Below, one piece after another: positions 17,088-25,663 of a stretch of DNA of 64,000 nt. The first letter of the stretch is position 1. The number at the start of each line of letters is the position of its first letter. The translations under genes were made by a program, and so were the position numbers. Under the pieces are notes generated by a model. That model was given only the letters and a program-made list of their open reading frames with translations. It searched no databases and was not told the DNA's origin. The stretch is from NCBI RefSeq assembly GCF_013522925.1, contig NZ_JAAMQU010000006.1:124001-188000 (forward strand). The letters run 5' to 3'. The DNA comes from Pseudomonas japonica. Lineage in GTDB: Bacteria; Pseudomonadota; Gammaproteobacteria; Pseudomonadales; Pseudomonadaceae.

Positions 17088-17594
17088 TCACTCATTGGGC
17101 GCACATTCACCGGGCAGGCTGGAAAGAATGGTTTTCAGAAGCGCGGCCAGCGTATCCCTCTGTTCAGACGTCAGGGCCGCCAGTAGAAGGTTTTGAACCT
17201 CCGTATGCGTGGCCACCGCTTCCTCGATCATGGCCCTTCCCTCCGGCGTAAGGGATACCTGCAGGCTACGCCTGTCATCGGCATCGACTAGCCGCTCGAC
17301 CATACCTGCGCTTTCCAGCCTCGCCAAACGGTTGGTCATCGCGCCGGAGGTGATTAAAAGAGAACGATACAACGCCGTAGGTGTGAGCCGATAAGGCTCT
17401 CCTGATCGTCGAAGCGTAGCCAGAACGTCGAATTCACCTTCCTTGAATCCGTACTTTGTCAAAGCATCGGCTCTGGCGCGTTCCAGATGCTTCTGGATTC
17501 GCGCGATCCGCCCAAAAACTTCCATGGAAGATGCATCCACGCCCGGCATCGCTTGGGCCCACTGGGCGACCACAAAATCTACATGATCTTTCAT
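17088..17594 (-). CDS. MarR family transcriptional regulator
   Basis: A 168-residue winged-helix regulator. The recognition region reads LTPTALYRSLLITSGAMTNRLARLESAGMVERLVDADDRRS, with the wing Asp-Asp-Arg-Arg typical of MarR. The start MKDHVDFVV at 17594 has GGAG upstream; the longer upstream frame is not supported. It diverges from a CynX-type transporter gene, and a perfect palindrome lies between them, so it most likely represses that transporter and itself. The ligand is unknown. Confidence 0.9.
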   Translation of the reverse strand: MKDHVDFVVAQWAQAMPGVDASSMEVFGRIARIQKHLERARADALTKYGFKEGEFDVLATLRRSGEPYRLTPTALYRSLLITSGAMTNRLARLESAGMVERLVDADDRRSLQVSLTPEGRAMIEEAVATHTEVQNLLLAALTSEQRDTLAALLKTILSSLPGECAPNE

Positions 17595-17665
17595 AGCTCT
17601 CCGCCCGTGCGCATGAACGTAGAGGTGTGGCGCAGGGCCAGTAAACAATATCAGCTTTCATATAT

Positions 17666-17677
17666 CTTAACGTTAAG
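17666..17677. promoter_or_regulatory. MarR operator candidate
   Basis: Perfect 12-bp palindrome CTTAACGTTAAG in an AT-rich stretch between the divergent MarR and transporter genes. TTAACGTTAA cores are common in MarR operators. Confidence 0.65.
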
Positions 17678-17715
17678 CTATCTTGCCAACCCAAGTCGTT
17701 TTCAAGGAAAGCCTA

Positions 17716-17805
17716 ATGACAGTTTTCAAAGGGGTCACCGGCAGCGACCACGTTTTCAACGAGTCCAGCGCTTACCAGTCCAGTCCCCGCACCGGCGTTT
17801 TTTGA
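17716..17805 (+). CDS. Possible 29-residue leader peptide before the transporter
   Basis: ATG at 17716 has AAGGA exactly seven bases upstream and opens a 29-codon frame (starts MTVFKGVTGSDHV, ends SPRTGVF) that stops at 17805. The ribosome binding site of the transporter (GAGAGG, 17804-17809) begins in this stop codon, so translation of the two could be coupled. The peptide is polar and matches no family I recognise. It may be a real small gene or a control peptide. Only the good start signal and the coupling support it. Confidence 0.4.
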   Translation: MTVFKGVTGSDHVFNESSAYQSSPRTGVF

Positions 17806-17817
17806 GAGGCTACAGAT

Positions 17818-18975
17818 ATGGACAGTCGCCCCTCAAAAGTAACGATCGCAGTTCTCGCGGTGCTTGTAGGCATTAACCTTCGCCCCATCATGGCCTCGGT
17901 CGGTCCCGTCCTTGGAATCATTCAGAAGGACCTTGCATTAACCAGCACGCAAGCAAGCCTGCTTACTACCCTGCCCGTGATGATGATGGGCGCCTTTGCA
18001 TTGGCAGGGCCGTGGGTACAGAGATGGATAGGGGAGAACACAGGGGTGGCAGTTGGCCTGCTACTCATTGCAGTGGCAAATGGTTTAAGGGCGTGGGCCG
18101 ATCAACCCTCAACGCTAATAGCCACCGCCGCCTTGGGTGGAATTGGAATCGCCATCGCCCAGGCGTTGATGCCGGCATACCTCAAGCGCGTATACCCGCA
18201 GCGCGCGGGTACGTTAATGGGGCTTTATACAACAGGCATCATGGCGGGCGCGGCGGTTGCGTCGGCAGCTGCAGCGCCCGGGACCGTTATTGTTGGCTGG
18301 CGATTAATGCTGAGCTCTGCCGCGATTCCAGCACTAGCGGCCTTCGCCATCTGGGCCCTCTGTGCGCGCCGTAACAAAGCGCCGTCCGATCCCAAAGGGC
18401 TGCCAATAAATAGCGGCCGCGCTTGGCGCCTCATGGGGTTTTTCGGCATTGGAACCGGTGCCTACACCTTGGTACTAGCCTGGCTTGCGCCCTATTACGT
18501 CGAGCTGGGCTGGTCCGCAGCCAGCGCAGGGTATCTACTGGGAGCACTCACGCTTACAGAAGTGGTGGCGGGCTTGGCCGTTTCTTCGGTAATCCATCAG
18601 TTCTCTGATCGCAGAGTGCCTCTTATAATCGCCATACTCTTGGCCATGGTCGGCCTCGGTTGCCTCGTTACCGCGCCGCTTGAGTTAGCCATTGTGGCAA
18701 CGGTGCTGCTGGGTCTAGGGATCGGAACCCTCTTCCCCCTCTCCCTGATCGTCACGCTGGACCATACGCATTCGCCCGCCGAAGCGGGTTCGCTAATGGC
18801 CTTCGTGCAGGGCGGGGGCTATCTGATCGCCGCAGTAACGCCGTACTTCGCTGGCATACTTCGAGACGAAGTTTCCTCACTGCGCTTTGCGTGGGCCGGT
18901 ATGGCTGTTGGGGTAACAGTGCTGTTTGTATTGGGTCGGCGCTTCTCACCGCAAAGAAGCGCTCTTCCCTCATAG
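17818..18975 (+). CDS. CynX/NimT-type MFS transporter
   Basis: A 385-residue, twelve-segment major facilitator. The opening VLVGINLRPIMASVGPVLGIIQKDL is characteristic of the CynX/NimT (cyanate, nitroimidazole) family. The substrate cannot be read from the sequence. It diverges from the MarR gene and is probably induced through it. GAGAGG lies eight bases before the ATG. The sequence looks slightly less GC-rich than its neighbours, so it may have been acquired together with the MarR gene. Confidence 0.85.
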   Translation: MDSRPSKVTIAVLAVLVGINLRPIMASVGPVLGIIQKDLALTSTQASLLTTLPVMMMGAFALAGPWVQRWIGENTGVAVGLLLIAVANGLRAWADQPSTLIATAALGGIGIAIAQALMPAYLKRVYPQRAGTLMGLYTTGIMAGAAVASAAAAPGTVIVGWRLMLSSAAIPALAAFAIWALCARRNKAPSDPKGLPINSGRAWRLMGFFGIGTGAYTLVLAWLAPYYVELGWSAASAGYLLGALTLTEVVAGLAVSSVIHQFSDRRVPLIIAILLAMVGLGCLVTAPLELAIVATVLLGLGIGTLFPLSLIVTLDHTHSPAEAGSLMAFVQGGGYLIAAVTPYFAGILRDEVSSLRFAWAGMAVGVTVLFVLGRRFSPQRSALPS

Positions 18976-19038
18976 CCATTTAGAAAACCTACTCGGCCCC
19001 GGCGCTATTCAACCGAGCTAGCCCTCAGCCACCCCGGA

Positions 19039-20541
19039 TCAGTCGATCCGCGGGTGCTGCTGCGCCAACTCCTCGCGCTTGGCCTGCAAGCGGGCGATCT
19101 CGGCGTCGATGTCTTCGACCTTCTGTTCGATGGTGTCGTGGTGTTCCTGCAGTAGCTCCTTGGCTTCTTCCAGGTCCGATGCCGTGGGCGCGGCGCCGCG
19201 CAGCGGCTTGTTGGCGGTTTCCTTCATGGTCACGCCGGTGGCCAGGCCAATGATGGCGATGATCATCAGGTAGTAGGCGGGCATGTACAGGTCCTGGGTG
19301 CTTTCCACCAGCCAGGCCGCGAGGGTGGGGGTAAGCCCGGCGATCAGCACCGAGATATTGAACGCACTGGCCAGGGCGCTGTAGCGGATATGCGTAGGGA
19401 ACATGGCCGGCAGCGTGGAGGCCATTACCCCAATGAAGAAGTTGAGCAGCACCGCGAGGATGAGCAGGCCGCAGAAAATCAGCCCTACCGTGCCGCTGGT
19501 GATCAGCATGAATGCCGGAATGGCCAGGAAGAACAGCCCCACGCTGCCGCAGATGATAAACGGCCTGCGGCCGAAGCGGTCGCTCAGGCGGCCGATGAAG
19601 GGCTGCACGAACAGCATGCCCACCATGATGGCGATGATGATGAGCACACCGCGGCTTTCGCTGTAATGCAGGTTGTGGGAGAGGTAGCTGGGCATGTAGG
19701 TAAGCAGCATGTAATAGGTGACGTTGGTCGCCACTACCACGCCCACGCAGGTAATCAGGCTACGCCAGTATTTGGTGGCTACTTCCTTGAATGACACCTG
19801 CGGGCCGGTGGCCAGGCCTTCCCGGTCGCCCTGCTCCAGCTTTTCAACGTGCTGCTGAAACGCCGGCGTTTCTTCCAGCGCATGGCGCAAGTACAGGCCC
19901 AGCAGCCCGAGCGGTAAGGCGAGGAAGAACGGCAGCCGCCAGCCCCACGCCTGGAAGTTGTCTTCCCCTACCACCGAAGAAATAGCCACTACCAGCCCGG
20001 CGCCGAGCACAAAGCCAGCAATCGAACCGAAGTCCAGCCAGCTGCCCAGAAAGCCGCGCTTGCGGTCCGGCGCGTACTCGGCCACGAAAATCGAGGCGCC
20101 GGTGTATTCACCTCCCACCGAAAAGCCTTGGGCCATTTTTGCCAGCAGCAACAGGATCGGCGCCCAGATGCCGATAGCGGCATACGACGGTATCAACCCT
20201 ATGGCGAACGTGCTCAGCGACATGATCACGATGGTGGCGGCCAATACCTTCTGTCGACCGTAGCGGTCGCCCATGGCACCGAAGAACAACCCGCCGAGGG
20301 GGCGAATCAGGAAGGGCACGGAGAAGGTCGCCAGCGCGGCGATCATCTGCACGCTGGGGTCGGCGCTGGGGAAGAACACCTTGCCCAGCACATAGGCGAC
20401 GAAGCCGTACACGCCAAAGTCGAACCACTCCATGGCATTGCCCAGCGCTGCGGCGGTGATCGCCTTGCGCATCTTGGCGTCGTCGACAATGGTGATGTCT
20501 TTCAAGCCAAACGGTTTAATGGCCTTTTTACGTGATTTCAT
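19039..20541 (-). CDS. proP: ProP-like MFS symporter with C-terminal coiled coil
   Basis: A 500-residue metabolite:H+ symporter. ALGNAMEWFDFGVYGFVAYVLGKVFFP and GDRYGRQKVLAATI are hallmarks of the ProP/KgtP group, and LLAKMAQGFSVGGEYTGASIFVAE follows. The C-terminal 50 residues (SDLEEAKELLQEHHDTI, then VEDIDAEIARLQAKREEL) form a heptad coiled coil as in E. coli ProP, where it tunes osmotic activation. A betaine/proline osmoprotectant role is therefore likely, though relatives use other zwitterions. The start MKSRKKAIKPFG at 20541 is chosen because the longer frame adds a Cys/Pro-rich leader without family similarity. Confidence 0.88.
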   Translation of the reverse strand: MKSRKKAIKPFGLKDITIVDDAKMRKAITAAALGNAMEWFDFGVYGFVAYVLGKVFFPSADPSVQMIAALATFSVPFLIRPLGGLFFGAMGDRYGRQKVLAATIVIMSLSTFAIGLIPSYAAIGIWAPILLLLAKMAQGFSVGGEYTGASIFVAEYAPDRKRGFLGSWLDFGSIAGFVLGAGLVVAISSVVGEDNFQAWGWRLPFFLALPLGLLGLYLRHALEETPAFQQHVEKLEQGDREGLATGPQVSFKEVATKYWRSLITCVGVVVATNVTYYMLLTYMPSYLSHNLHYSESRGVLIIIAIMVGMLFVQPFIGRLSDRFGRRPFIICGSVGLFFLAIPAFMLITSGTVGLIFCGLLILAVLLNFFIGVMASTLPAMFPTHIRYSALASAFNISVLIAGLTPTLAAWLVESTQDLYMPAYYLMIIAIIGLATGVTMKETANKPLRGAAPTASDLEEAKELLQEHHDTIEQKVEDIDAEIARLQAKREELAQQHPRID

Positions 20542-20792
20542 ACGGGTTACCTGAACCTGACAGTCATGTTCACACGGCGGATCCCGTGTGGGCGCGTGCC
20601 GTGAATGAACGTCAGAGGCGAAGCAGGCCGAATAATTCAGTGGGGAAGGTTTTGAAGTGTGGTTAGCGAGGCGCGGCAAACGCAGCGGCGGGCTCTACCG
20701 CGATACCCCCAGTCGGTGAGGATGCGAAAAAAAACAGCCTGTGGGCTATGCTCAAAGGCACTTAGCTTTATATAAGAAAACAAGGGTGAGCC

Positions 20793-21050
20793 ATGCTATC
20801 TACTCTAGAGCTTCGACATATCCTGGAAAACGCGTTCCTGCCTACTGTCTGCAAGTGTGAAATCGATTCCGGGATAATGACCCTCAAGTTGATCAATGCC
20901 CGCACTAACGAAGTGATTTTCGAAGAACGAGAGATCAAGACATCGGACCTGTCCTCGACCCTGGATATTACAACGTTAGTCGCAGAGCTCAAGGCAAAGC
21001 TGGCGACCATACCCGTGGTGAACCCGGAACGGCGACGTCATCGGCGCTGA
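20793..21050 (+). CDS. DUF1652 family protein
   Basis: An 85-residue protein starting MLSTLELRHILENAFLP, the DUF1652 signature, a small family confined mainly to Pseudomonas and of unknown function. AAGGGTGAG precedes the ATG. An AT-rich stretch (TATATAAG) about 20 bases further up could be the -10 region. It is a single-gene unit, convergent with the MFS gene downstream. Confidence 0.88.
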   Translation: MLSTLELRHILENAFLPTVCKCEIDSGIMTLKLINARTNEVIFEEREIKTSDLSSTLDITTLVAELKAKLATIPVVNPERRRHRR

Positions 21051-21076
21051 CGCCACCTCCAAGGCCCGTCAAGGCA

Positions 21077-21099
21077 GCCCCGCCTCGTTCCTGCGGGGC
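21077..21099. terminator. Bidirectional terminator-like hairpin
   Basis: GCCCCGC (21077-21083) and GCGGGGC (21093-21099) flank a 9-base loop between the convergent DUF1652 and MFS genes. No T-run follows. Confidence 0.5.
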
Positions 21100-21110
21100 C
21101 TGACCAAGGC

Positions 21111-22400
21111 TTACAACTGTTGCGCGAGCGGAGCGCCCTCTCCTCCCTTCCTGTCGCCGGGCAATGCCGGCAGTGGTTCGATCCTGCCCACGATGAACAG
21201 GTAGCTGAACGCGCCAAGCACCGCGAACCCACCCGCGGTGATCAAGGGCGCGGTGAATGAGCCATTACCGATCACCAGCATGAAGCCTGTGAAGGTGGTA
21301 ATGAAAATACCGGCCGTGTTGGAAGCGAAGTTCTGAATGCCGCCGATGGACGCCACATGGGAGGGCGTGGGCGCCACGTCCGCTGGCAGGCACCAGATGC
21401 TGGCACCGGCGAACGCCAGGCTGGCATAGGCCAGGCTGAAGAAGCCAAGCATCGCGTAGGTATTTTCAGTGAACACCGACAGCGAAATGCTCGACGACAT
21501 CAACATCCCGCCCACGATGCAGGTTTTGCGCGCGGCCGTAAGGCTCCAGCCGCGGCGATACAGTGCGTCCGAGGTAAGCCCGCCTATCCAGCCGCCGACG
21601 ATGGAGGCCACCGCCGGGATGGTGCCGAGCGTACCCAGGGATTTCAGCGAGAAGCCCCGGTCCTGAATCAGATAGGTAGGGAACCAGGTAATAAAGAAGT
21701 AGATCACGAAGTTCAGGCAGAAGAAGCCCAGCATCATCCCCCACAGGGTGCGATGGCGGAACAACGACGCCCAACGGACTTTTGGCTGCGCGGCCAGGCT
21801 GGCCGCCTTGCTCGCGTCATTGCGCTGAATGGCGGCAACGGCTGCGGGCTCCCGGTAGATCAGGAACCAGCCAACTACCCACACAAACCCTACCGCGCCG
21901 GTGATCACGAACGAAGCGCGCCAGCCCCACAGCTCGATGATCAGCGCTACCACGGGGATGGACAGCGCCGAGCCCACGCGCGAACCGCTGTCGAAGATGC
22001 TGGTGGCAAAGCCGCGTTCCTTCACCTCGAACCATTGGCTGACAATTTTTGCGCAGGAGGGATACGCACCGGCCTCACCCACACCCAGCAGCAAGCGGCA
22101 GCCAAACATCGCCGCCAGGCTGCCGGCGGCGGCCGTGGCTGCGGTGAACAGCGACCACCAGGCTACGGCGAGCGGCAAGGCGATCTTCGCGCCGACCTTG
22201 TCCACGAACCAGCCGAAAGGCATCTGCATCAGGGCATAGGTCCAGAAGAAACCGCTGAGCAACAGGCCCATTTGCCCGGAGCCCAGGCCCAGCTCTTTCT
22301 GGATATAGGGAGCGGCCACCGCGAGGTTGGCCCTGTCTATGTAGTTGATCGCAACCGCGAGGAAGCACAGAAATATCACTAACCAGCGCCCTTTCTGCAT
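21111..22400 (-). CDS. ACS-family MFS transporter for sugar acids (hexuronate/hexonate type)
   Basis: A 429-residue, twelve-segment permease of the anion:cation symporter family. The first helix motif AINYIDRANLAVAAPYI and the second-helix motif GLLLSGFFWTYALMQMPFGW match ExuT/GudP/DgoT. It diverges from uxuA, and two identical TTGGCCTGACCAA palindromes lie between them, so both are probably under one FadR-type repressor. Uptake of a hexonate or hexuronate feeding the mannonate branch is inferred. CGGAGG precedes the ATG, with an AACAATAA motif directly upstream. Confidence 0.9.
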   Translation of the reverse strand: MQKGRWLVIFLCFLAVAINYIDRANLAVAAPYIQKELGLGSGQMGLLLSGFFWTYALMQMPFGWFVDKVGAKIALPLAVAWWSLFTAATAAAGSLAAMFGCRLLLGVGEAGAYPSCAKIVSQWFEVKERGFATSIFDSGSRVGSALSIPVVALIIELWGWRASFVITGAVGFVWVVGWFLIYREPAAVAAIQRNDASKAASLAAQPKVRWASLFRHRTLWGMMLGFFCLNFVIYFFITWFPTYLIQDRGFSLKSLGTLGTIPAVASIVGGWIGGLTSDALYRRGWSLTAARKTCIVGGMLMSSSISLSVFTENTYAMLGFFSLAYASLAFAGASIWCLPADVAPTPSHVASIGGIQNFASNTAGIFITTFTGFMLVIGNGSFTAPLITAGGFAVLGAFSYLFIVGRIEPLPALPGDRKGGEGAPLAQQL

Positions 22401-22416
22401 GGCGAGTCCTCCGTAA

Positions 22417-22424
22417 TTATTGTT
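22417..22424 (-). promoter_or_regulatory. Hfq/Crc-type CA motif
   Basis: AACAATAA on the minus strand, 16 bases upstream of the MFS start at 22400 and next to its ribosome binding site. Confidence 0.55.
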
Positions 22425-22470
22425 ATGAGCAAGACTGCTGCGTGCTTCAGCCAGAGGTCTCGGGCCTTGA

Positions 22471-22483
22471 TTGGCCTGACCAA
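22471..22483. promoter_or_regulatory. FadR-type operator candidate 1
   Basis: TTGGCCTGACCAA, extended by GA and ATC flanks, in the region shared by the divergent MFS and uxuA genes. An identical 13-mer occurs at 22587. Confidence 0.6.
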
Positions 22484-22586
22484 ATCAGCCGACAACCAGA
22501 GATACTAGACGTCAATTGAGGGCGGCGAGGAGAAAATCGCGGAATCCTGGCTGAATTCGAGTACTCGCAATCCACCCCTCAGCATT

Positions 22587-22599
22587 TTGGCCTGACCAA
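22587..22599. promoter_or_regulatory. FadR-type operator candidate 2
   Basis: Second exact copy of TTGGCCTGACCAA, about 50 bases upstream of uxuA. Confidence 0.6.
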
Positions 22600-22649
22600 T
22601 CTATACTTCTCCCACCCCAGTGGCAGCAGAACAAGAAAGGACATGGCCC

Positions 22650-23696
22650 ATGAAGATGACATTCCGTTGGTACGGCGACACCGACCCGGTAACGCTGCCC
22701 TATATCCGCCAGATCCCCGGCATGACCGGCGTGGTGAGCGCCATTTACGACATACCCGTGGGCGAGGTATGGCCGCTGGAACGTATTCAAGCATTGAAGG
22801 CCACCGTCAACGCCCATGGGCTGGCGCTGGAGGTGATCGAAAGCGTGCCCGTACATGAGGACATCAAGCGCGGCCTGCCCAGCCGCGATCGCTTGATCGA
22901 CAACTATTGCCAGACCCTGCGCAACCTCGCCGCGTGTGGGATCAAGGTGGTGTGCTACAACTTCATGCCGGTGTTCGACTGGACCCGCTCCACCCTCGAG
23001 ATGCTCCTGCCCGACGGCTCCACCACGCTGGCATTCGAGACTGCGGTCATCGAGCAGGCCAGCCTTGAAAAGGGTCTTACGCTGCCCGGCTGGGATGTGA
23101 GTTACGAGCCTGCCGCATTGAAGGCACTGCTGGCCGAATATGCCGAGGTGGACGAAGCGACACTGCGCCAGCGGCTGGCGTATTTCCTCGAGCGGGTTAT
23201 CCCGGCGGCCAGCGAGGCCGGCATCAAGATGGCGCTGCACCCGGACGACCCGCCCCGCTCCATTTTCGGGCTGCCGCGAGTGGTGAAGAATCGTGAGGAC
23301 CTTGCCCACATCATGGCCATGGTCGACAACCCGGCCAACGGCCTTACGCTGTGTTCAGGCTCGCTGGGCGCGGACCTGGGGAACGATATCCCGGCGCTGG
23401 TGCGTGAATTCGGTGGCCAGGGGCGCATTCATTTCGCCCACCTGCGCAATGTGAAGGTCAACGCAGCGGGTGACTTCTTCGAAACCGCGCACCGCTCCGA
23501 AGACGGTTCGCTGGACATGGCCGAGATCGTAAGGGCCTATGTGGAGACAGGGTTCGAGGGCTACTACCGGCCGGATCACGGCCGCATGATCTGGGGCGAA
23601 ACCGGTCGGCCCGGGTATGGCCTCTATGATCGGGCACTGGGCGCCGTTTACCTGAATGGGCTATGGGAAGGCATTCGCAAAACGATCACGGCCTGA
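22650..23696 (+). CDS. uxuA: Mannonate dehydratase
   Basis: Dehydrates D-mannonate to 2-keto-3-deoxy-D-gluconate. The 348-residue product starts [22 protein letters not shown], the UxuA N-terminus, and retains [44 protein letters not shown] and [12 protein letters not shown], which hold the metal-binding His/Cys/Asp set. The start at 22650 has AAAGGA eight bases upstream; a start at 22620 is unsupported. It lies on the strand opposite its probable partner oxidoreductase (24507-25655) but shares the operator type. Confidence 0.96.
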   Translation: MKMTFRWYGDTDPVTLPYIRQIPGMTGVVSAIYDIPVGEVWPLERIQALKATVNAHGLALEVIESVPVHEDIKRGLPSRDRLIDNYCQTLRNLAACGIKVVCYNFMPVFDWTRSTLEMLLPDGSTTLAFETAVIEQASLEKGLTLPGWDVSYEPAALKALLAEYAEVDEATLRQRLAYFLERVIPAASEAGIKMALHPDDPPRSIFGLPRVVKNREDLAHIMAMVDNPANGLTLCSGSLGADLGNDIPALVREFGGQGRIHFAHLRNVKVNAAGDFFETAHRSEDGSLDMAEIVRAYVETGFEGYYRPDHGRMIWGETGRPGYGLYDRALGAVYLNGLWEGIRKTITA

Positions 23697-23708
23697 ACCC
23701 GCCATGGG

Positions 23709-24428
23709 TTACTCGCTGCCGCTGTTGACCTCGGCGTCCATGCCCTTCAGCCAACGCGCCTCGGAACACCGCAGGTGCTGGCGCATGGCGGTCTGTGCGC
23801 CGATCAGGTCACGGGCTTGCACCGCTTGCAGGATGGCCTCGTGCTCGGCCACTGCAGCGGCCCAGGTGTCTCGATTCTCGGAGTGTTCGCTGATATGCGC
23901 GGAGAGCGGGCTGTAACGCTCTTCGAACAGCGACGTGATGATCCGCACCAGGGTTGAGTTGCCGCTCATCTTTGCCAGGCGCTGGTGGAAGCGACGGTCG
24001 TCGTCCAGCGCTGGAATGCCCTTCTCCACGCCCTCGCGCATCTTGTCGATGCAGGTTTGCAGGTAGCGGTAATCGGCTTTGGTGCCATTGAGGCACGCCT
24101 GCATCACGCACTCGCCTTCGACCAATGCCCGCGCCTGCATCAATTCCGAAGGGCTCTCGCCCAGGGTTTTGGTTCGCCCTTTGATGCCCAGCAGGTGCTC
24201 GCACACATAGATGCCGGAGCCCATGCGAATTTCGACGCTGCCTTCGATTTCCAGCGCAATCAAGGCTTCACGCAACGAAGGCCGGGACACGCCGAGCATC
24301 TGCGCCAGGTCGCGTTCGGGAGCCAGCCGGGTGCCCGCTGCGATGCCGTGCTTGCGGATGTGCTCACGCAGCCGGTCGGCGATAACTTGATAGAGGCGGC
24401 GTTCGGCGGGCGGGTTTGGCAGGGTCAT
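23709..24428 (-). CDS. FadR-type GntR regulator of the mannonate module
   Basis: A 239-residue regulator. The winged helix (GTRLAPERDLAQMLGVSRPSLREALIALEIEG) is followed by an all-helical FCD ligand domain (SELMQARALVEGECVMQACL, DRRFHQRLAKMSGNSTL, HEAILQAVQARDLIGAQ) with the metal-binding His residues expected for UxuR/ExuR-like members. It is the third gene of a minus-strand unit behind the alcohol dehydrogenase and mannonate-oxidoreductase-type genes and converges on uxuA with 12 bp between stops. GGAAG lies seven bases upstream of the ATG. It probably represses the unit through the TGG-N4-ACCA sites and is released by a hexonate intermediate. Confidence 0.9.
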   Translation of the reverse strand: MTLPNPPAERRLYQVIADRLREHIRKHGIAAGTRLAPERDLAQMLGVSRPSLREALIALEIEGSVEIRMGSGIYVCEHLLGIKGRTKTLGESPSELMQARALVEGECVMQACLNGTKADYRYLQTCIDKMREGVEKGIPALDDDRRFHQRLAKMSGNSTLVRIITSLFEERYSPLSAHISEHSENRDTWAAAVAEHEAILQAVQARDLIGAQTAMRQHLRCSEARWLKGMDAEVNSGSE

Positions 24429-24506
24429 CGATCAGCTTCCGTCTGGCTGCGGCGGAGCATATCACAGCGGCTCAAGGGCGCCGCCTGGCGCCCGTTCCTC
24501 AGCGTT

Positions 24507-25655
24507 TTATTGCACAGCCAGTGCCGTAGTCAAACGCGGCTGCGCAAGGCCCGGTAGCCCTTGCCGCGCCATCTCCACAATGGGCAAGAAGCGCCGGCGT
24601 TTCTTTTCCTCATGGTTTCGCGCAATGTCCGCCAAATGGTGCTGCAAATAGGGGTTGAGGAACCGGTCGCGTACCGAGGCCAGGTAGTCGCGGGCCTCCG
24701 CCAGGCAACCTTGTGCGGCGAACACTGGCAGCACCTCTTCCTCCCAAACGTGCTCAAGGCTTTGGCGCAGGGCGGGGTCGTTCATGGCGTGATGCACGGT
24801 TTCCTCTGGGTCGCGCCCATCTACCTTCCACCGCTCGGCCAGCCAGGTATGCCCCAGGTTGAGCATGAACAGCTTGAAGTGCTCGTAATGGTCCAGCGTG
24901 TCGGTTACCACGATGGCGGGATGTTCGCAGGGCAGCACCAGCCCCTCCTGCCGCTCGATAGCCCATAGCGCATAGGGCTCGGCCACCGCGCCCACGGGGT
25001 CCAGGGGCTGAGGGACGATCCGGTCCACAAGCGAATTGGCCCAGCGGCAGGTGGTTCGAAGGTACGTGATGAATGACGGCGCAAGCGCCCACTGCTCAGC
25101 AATACCCACGACAAGCTCGCGCAGCACCTCGCCATTTCGTGACACCAACTCGCACGGGAACAACGACAGCGGCGCGGCGGGGTTGGCCTGCCAGCGGTCA
25201 TGCAGCAGTACCAACAGCTTGGCCGGGAAACTCGCTGGCGCCGCCGCGCTCGCCTTCAATGCCTCGGGTGTATCCAGATCGCTCACTACATAGCCGGTGT
25301 CCGCGGTGTTGGAGATCACCACTTGCGCGTCCCACGCGAAGCGCTGCCTGATCAACGGCCAGTCTTCAGTAGCGCGCAGGGCACCGCTGACCGAGGATGA
25401 CCAACGCACTTCGTCGATGACCTGCCCGTTATCGATGCCCTGGATGTGTACCGGATAGGCCGCGCCGGTAGCCAATGCCTTTACCCGCACGCTGCTGCCG
25501 GGGTTGTCGGTGGTCTGCACCACGGTAACCCTTCCCAATGCCTTGCCTTGCGCCAACGCTTCGGAAATGAACAGGTCGGCATGCGCCTGCAAGAACCGGC
25601 TAGTGCCGAATTGAAGGATGGGCGTTGCCGCTGATGTATCGGTTGTCGCACTCAT
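24507..25655 (-). CDS. Mannitol-dehydrogenase-family oxidoreductase (fructuronate/mannonate or tagaturonate reductase type)
   Basis: A 382-residue NAD-dependent long-chain polyol dehydrogenase. ILQFGTSRFLQAHADLF is the nucleotide-binding start typical of UxaB/UxuB, and LFPCELVSRNGEVLRELV and KLFMLNLGHTWLAERW hold the family core. It is about 100 residues shorter than E. coli UxuB and UxaB, as in a compact bacterial subgroup. Next to uxuA the probable reaction is fructuronate to mannonate. The start MSATTDTS at 25655 follows GAGGTG; this site overlaps the stop of the preceding dehydrogenase gene eight bases away, so the two are coupled. Confidence 0.82.
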   Translation of the reverse strand: MSATTDTSAATPILQFGTSRFLQAHADLFISEALAQGKALGRVTVVQTTDNPGSSVRVKALATGAAYPVHIQGIDNGQVIDEVRWSSSVSGALRATEDWPLIRQRFAWDAQVVISNTADTGYVVSDLDTPEALKASAAAPASFPAKLLVLLHDRWQANPAAPLSLFPCELVSRNGEVLRELVVGIAEQWALAPSFITYLRTTCRWANSLVDRIVPQPLDPVGAVAEPYALWAIERQEGLVLPCEHPAIVVTDTLDHYEHFKLFMLNLGHTWLAERWKVDGRDPEETVHHAMNDPALRQSLEHVWEEEVLPVFAAQGCLAEARDYLASVRDRFLNPYLQHHLADIARNHEEKKRRRFLPIVEMARQGLPGLAQPRLTTALAVQ

Positions 25656-25663
25656 GGCACACC

